DNA from: CAYFZR01 sp964347835 [NCBI: uncultured archaeon]
Lineage (GTDB): Archaea > CAYFZR01
Reading direction: 5' to 3'
NCBI GenBank assembly: GCA_964347835.1
Contig: CAYFZR010000065.1
Span: 1-64,000 of the forward strand
DNA: 64,000 nt
This document shows, piece after piece, positions 60,978-64,000 of this stretch. The position numbers were made by a program, and so were the translations under genes. A model generated the notes under the pieces. That model had not been told where the DNA came from, searched no databases, and worked only from the letters and a program-made list of their open reading frames with translations. Positions within the stretch are counted from its first letter, which is position 1, and the number at the start of each line of letters is the position of its first letter.

Positions 60978-61550
60978 ATGAAAGAAAGGTCAGTTAAAAT
61001 CTTTAGGGGAGCGCGGGGTTACCCTCATAACTATGCCAGGGGTTTTTATCTCATGGTGATGTCTTTACCTTTCGCATTTATTATGTTTTTAAATATCAAA
61101 GCTTCTCCGTGGAATACTAAGGATTTATTATTATTTTTAATTCCTGTATTTTCCCTCTTACTTGGATGGCAGATGTCCGGTCTCCGACCTGTACGTTACG
61201 CGCTCACCGATGAAGCGCTATTAATTCGACACGCGATAGGAAGAACCAAGATACCATATAGCAAGATGGAAAGCATAATACCGGACTCTTTTATTTTGAC
61301 GGAGGTAGGGCGGGACTCAATTTTCGGTATGTCATCAACAAAGCAACTCATCAAATTTTCCACTGATTATAAAGTCACGATGGACAGTTATCTGTTACTT
61401 GGTCCGACCGTTTCCAAAATGAAGGGAGATTGCTTACTGGTGAAATTGGCTGAAAAAAATAAATGTATCGTTATTACTCCAAGAAATATGGAAAGATTCA
61501 TCGAAGAGATCTCAAATCACGTCAAAGTGGAGAAATCTGAGACCAAGTAA
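60978..61550 (+). CDS. membrane protein with bacterial PH-like domain
   Basis: 190 residues. Two membrane helices at ~25-75, then a PH-like segment beginning RYALTDEALLIRHAIGRTKIPYSKMES and ending CIVITPRNMERFIEEIS, the pattern of small bPH-domain membrane proteins (DUF1648/YdbS-like relatives). Probably a membrane-associated scaffold. Ribosome site GGCGGTG. Convergent with the zinc-ribbon gene. Confidence 0.7.
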   Translation: MKERSVKIFRGARGYPHNYARGFYLMVMSLPFAFIMFLNIKASPWNTKDLLLFLIPVFSLLLGWQMSGLRPVRYALTDEALLIRHAIGRTKIPYSKMESIIPDSFILTEVGRDSIFGMSSTKQLIKFSTDYKVTMDSYLLLGPTVSKMKGDCLLVKLAEKNKCIVITPRNMERFIEEISNHVKVEKSETK

Positions 61551-61568
61551 ATTTATTCAATTTAATAT

Positions 61569-62093
61569 CTACAACCTCTTACCTGTTCTAGTATCCCAGA
61601 AGCCTGTAACTACAAACCCTGACCCGAACAATATAATTAGTATTGGAAGGACTTCGATGGGTCTGGGAATCTCCAAGCCCATCTTAAGTATATCGTTTAG
61701 GAGATAAATTAATAATTGGAGAATAACTCCCATTTCTAAGAATATCATTCCAAAAATTATGTTTTGATTCTTTGTTAATTCTGTAACCGAGTATAAACCG
61801 CCAACAAATAAAACACCCATGGAAATGCCGATAATTATTCCGATAGTGAGATTTTTAATGATAAGACCTAGTGCATAGCCGCTTATGACAAGTAATAAAA
61901 AAATTATCAAAAGAGACCGCTTCATTTTTTTTCTTCGGGATTTGACAATTTCTTCGTCGTATTTGAATTCTAAGAGAGCATCATCGAGGGTTAGAATCAT
62001 CTTACAGTTCATGCAAATGAATTTCTCCTTAGGCTTAAGACCCTTTACCCTTATTCTCCTCCCACAACCAGGACAGTCGATTTTATTAGCCAT
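61569..62093 (-). CDS. zinc-ribbon membrane protein
   Basis: 174 residues: an N-terminal zinc ribbon from CPGCGRR (8-11) and CMNC (~27-30), a charged linker, then about four membrane helices. Such zinc-ribbon/TM proteins are frequent in archaea, without known function. Start ATG 62093 is followed directly by the ribbon, so it is well placed. Confidence 0.75.
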   Translation of the reverse strand: MANKIDCPGCGRRIRVKGLKPKEKFICMNCKMILTLDDALLEFKYDEEIVKSRRKKMKRSLLIIFLLLVISGYALGLIIKNLTIGIIIGISMGVLFVGGLYSVTELTKNQNIIFGMIFLEMGVILQLLIYLLNDILKMGLEIPRPIEVLPILIILFGSGFVVTGFWDTRTGKRL

Positions 62094-62169
62094 GATAATC
62101 CTTTTGATATTTATTAGTTTATAAAATTTCCTTTATTTATTAGAATCATTTTAGAAGAATCTCAATCAA

Positions 62170-62215
62170 AAAGCAAAAAATAAAAATTAAAGGTGGTGAT
62201 CTCCTTTCAGAGATC
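62170..62215 (-). terminator. terminator of the OFA transporter
   Basis: On the minus strand, hairpin GATCTC-6 nt-GAGATC (62198-62215) is followed by CACCACC and a T-rich run (TTTAATTTTTATTTTTT). It lies ~20 nt beyond the stop at 62236. Confidence 0.6.
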
Positions 62216-62235
62216 GTGTGTTCTTAGCCATTATG

Positions 62236-63456
62236 CTATAGTGCTTCCTTAGGTACTTTGGCGGTGTACGCAAGTATAGCTGCTATTATACAAAGGGCCG
62301 ATCCCATATAGAAGGATTCTAAGTATCTTCCTGTAACGTCGAATACGAATCCCGCTACCTGAGGTCCTACTACACCGGCTACTCCCCATGAACAGAAAAC
62401 AAGACCGTAGTTTACACCTATGTTCTTAGGTCCAAAGAAGTCTGCTGTCGCTGATGGGAACAGAGAGAAGTTGGCTCCGTAACAGAATCCAATAATCATC
62501 ACCGTTGGATATAGCGTTGCAATACTGCCACCCATCTTGAAGAGTATAGCCATCATTATAGCCTGAATACCGAACATCAGACCCATCGTTGTAGGCCTTC
62601 CGAGGTAGTCTGATAACCAGCCTGCTCCCGGCCTTCCAAGACCGTTTAGAATGGATAACATACTTATAGCGAAGGCTGCTCTTACTGGATCGATTCCTGA
62701 TTCAATAGCGAAAGCGGCTAAGTGTCCTATTACCAAAAGACCTGCCTGAGCCGCAAAGACGAAGGCTAACCAAACTTGCCAGAACGTACGCGTCTTTAAG
62801 ATCTGTCCGGGCTCCAAGTCTTTTACTGCTTTTGCCATTGCTGATGATTCAGGTGGTGTCCATCCCGGAGGCACGTAACCTGGTGGCGGAAGCCTCAGGA
62901 GTTGAGAGAATACTGGTATACCGATTATAAACAGGACTCCAAAGTATAGGAAACATTTTCTCCATCCTAATGCCGGGTTAAGGATAATTGACGTTCCTAT
63001 AGGCGCTAAGAAGAACGCTCCAGCACCGAATCCCATCACGATTAAACCTGTAACGAGTCCTCTCTTGTCTGGGAACCATTTTATACCAGTGGCTACCGGA
63101 GTAACATAAGCAGCTGCTTCACCGATTCCTCCAATTATACCGTAGGTAAACAGCAAGTATGGCAACGATTGAGCCCATGTAGAGAGTATGAACCCAAGAC
63201 CAAGTAGAACACCGCCTCCCGTTGCTACCCATTTAGGTCCGTAAATGTCCTGCAATTTACCTGCTGGAATCATCATAAATCCGAACAAGAATACAACAAC
63301 TGTGAATGGGCTTGCTGCTTGCGCCTTAGTCCAGCCAAATTCAGCCATCAATGGTTTGATGAATATAGACCAACTGTAGATAACTCCAAGCTGTAAGTTT
63401 ACGATTAGACCGCCTACTACCACTAACCATCGATTGAATACTTTCTCTTCTGCCAT
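62236..63456 (-). CDS. OFA-family MFS transporter (oxalate/formate antiporter-like)
   Basis: 406 residues, twelve membrane helices. It starts with the OFA-type NRWLVVVGGLIVNLQLGVIYSWSIFIKPL; loop 2-3 motif GKLQDIYGPKWV, GIIGGIGEAAAYVTPVATGIKWFP and AGWLSDYLGRPTTM are also family-like. Likely carries small carboxylates such as oxalate, formate, lactate or pyruvate, often in exchange or with protons. Codon use is visibly more G/C-rich than in most of the window. A palindrome lies 44 nt upstream of the start. Confidence 0.9.
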   Translation of the reverse strand: MAEEKVFNRWLVVVGGLIVNLQLGVIYSWSIFIKPLMAEFGWTKAQAASPFTVVVFLFGFMMIPAGKLQDIYGPKWVATGGGVLLGLGFILSTWAQSLPYLLFTYGIIGGIGEAAAYVTPVATGIKWFPDKRGLVTGLIVMGFGAGAFFLAPIGTSIILNPALGWRKCFLYFGVLFIIGIPVFSQLLRLPPPGYVPPGWTPPESSAMAKAVKDLEPGQILKTRTFWQVWLAFVFAAQAGLLVIGHLAAFAIESGIDPVRAAFAISMLSILNGLGRPGAGWLSDYLGRPTTMGLMFGIQAIMMAILFKMGGSIATLYPTVMIIGFCYGANFSLFPSATADFFGPKNIGVNYGLVFCSWGVAGVVGPQVAGFVFDVTGRYLESFYMGSALCIIAAILAYTAKVPKEAL

Positions 63457-63499
63457 TTTTTCACCTCCCTAAAGTTTATTAAAGCCCCCCGACTTTACC

Positions 63500-63527
63500 G
63501 AACTATAATGAACTATTGTTATAGTTC
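63500..63527. promoter_or_regulatory. palindrome GAACTATAA-10 nt-TTATAGTTC upstream of the OFA gene
   Basis: Perfect 9-nt inverted repeat (63500-63508 with 63519-63527), 44-71 nt before the transporter start. Size and symmetry fit a dimeric repressor or activator site. The rest of the 336-nt divergent spacer is AT-rich; no other structure seen. Confidence 0.5.
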
Positions 63528-63792
63528 TAAGATCAGTTGTATATTTTGATATATTAAAGTTTCGGTTTCCGAGCATATACAATTTCAACGATTAAAAACA
63601 ATATTATTTTCATTTTGCTACTATCAATTCTATAAAAATTAAAACTTGATCGAAACTTTTATATTCCAAACGCTTAATCATATGATTAACTTTTCAACTT
63701 GATTCCATGCTATCGTATTTACCTAAAATAATATAAGCGTAATTTGTGATGAAAATAAAGACTTAAAAACCCAAATTTTGAGGGGAAGGGAA

Positions 63793-64000
63793 ATGGAAGC
63801 ACTTATTCTTGCGGCTGGAGATGGGACTAGGCTCGGATCAGTTACAACGAGAACTCCAAAGGTATTACTAGAGGTAGATGGCGAACCCATTATAGTCAAA
63901 ACTTTAAATTCTCTTAAAAATATAGGCATATCGCGAGTTACCATAGTAATAGGGTTTTTGGGTGATAATATAATTAAATATCTGGGAAATAAATGGAAAG
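63793..64000 (+). CDS. sugar-1-phosphate nucleotidyltransferase, N-terminal part
   Basis: First 69 residues only; the gene runs off the window. MEALILAAGDGTRLGSVTTR, TPKVLLEVDGEPII and ITIVIGFLGDNI-type strands (VTIVIGFLGDNIIKYLG) are the nucleotide-binding start of NTP_transferase enzymes such as glucose-1-phosphate thymidylyl/uridylyltransferase. Start ATG preceded by GAGGGGAAGGG. Makes a nucleotide sugar; which one cannot be told. Confidence 0.85.
   Translation, partial: MEALILAAGDGTRLGSVTTRTPKVLLEVDGEPIIVKTLNSLKNIGISRVTIVIGFLGDNIIKYLGNKWK

Overview
The window comes from an AT-rich archaeon, most likely a euryarchaeal lineage with a tetrahydromethanopterin C1 pathway. Archaeal signatures are an A-type ATPase subunit C, formylmethanofuran:tetrahydromethanopterin formyltransferase (Ftr), GGPP synthase, ThiN and ThiR-type thiamine proteins, a DUF835 signalling protein, an HVO_0476-type zinc finger protein, DUF371, DUF2226-like proteins, a class III (archaellin/pilin-type) signal peptide, TATA boxes placed for leaderless transcripts and tRNA genes without encoded CCA. 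I cannot name the genus or order from sequence alone. There is no rRNA and no recognisable transposase, phage or CRISPR array.

Layout. 0-7.1 kb: small Cys-rich proteins, an S26e-like zinc-ribbon protein, a histone-deacetylase-fold enzyme, tRNA-Gly and tRNA-Val, a three-gene exported/membrane operon with a thioredoxin-like protein, and two small genes behind a shared 50-nt upstream element. 7.5-12.7 kb: a signalling operon (isochorismatase-like protein, hybrid sensor kinase, single-domain response regulator, and a REC-PAS-GAF-PAS-DUF835-wHTH regulator). 12.7-16.5 kb: a carbamoylation cassette (SxtJ-like, carbamoyltransferase, SGNH hydrolase, and a 52-residue DUF5989/SxtK-like gene). 16.5-22.3 kb: methyltransferase, GGPP synthase, M20 peptidase, ClC channel and an ACT-domain regulator. 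22.3-24.4 kb: a tandemly duplicated lipoprotein gene with duplicated leader. 24.4-38.6 kb: small membrane proteins, ATPase subunit C, a sugar epimerase, a beta-propeller, a self-regulating wHTH repressor candidate, bactofilin-like, DUF371, isoaspartyl methyltransferase and CBS proteins, a hairpin island and tRNA-Ile.

39.0-42.8 kb: a tightly overlapping operon of lysine 2,3-aminomutase, two D-Ala-D-Ala-ligase-like ATP-grasp enzymes and a GNAT acetyltransferase. This is the best candidate for an undescribed pathway, predicted to make a beta-lysine conjugate. 42.9-50.0 kb: a MoxR/DUF58/vWA membrane operon. 50.0-54.8 kb: coiled-coil and pilin-like surface proteins, ftr with DUF1805, unknown genes and tRNA-Glu. 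54.9-60.1 kb: a thiamine salvage locus (ThiN, P-loop protein, ThiW divergent from ThiR, two ECF ATPases, EcfT). 60.1-64 kb: TPR protein, PH-like protein, an OFA-family MFS transporter and the start of a sugar nucleotidyltransferase.

The main non-coding finding is a dispersed element (three copies, about 200-300 nt: 16.1, 25.8 and 50.6 kb). It has AGAAGGGGGTAATAA-type inverted repeats at one end and one to three 19-nt hairpins at the other. These hairpins keep the same five-base loop while their stems switch between two sequences. Copies sit within a few bases of stop codons. I also report small genes below 60 codons that were found by reading the gaps: 3237-3395, 6999-7115, 16296-16454, 31814-31987 and 59946-60122.
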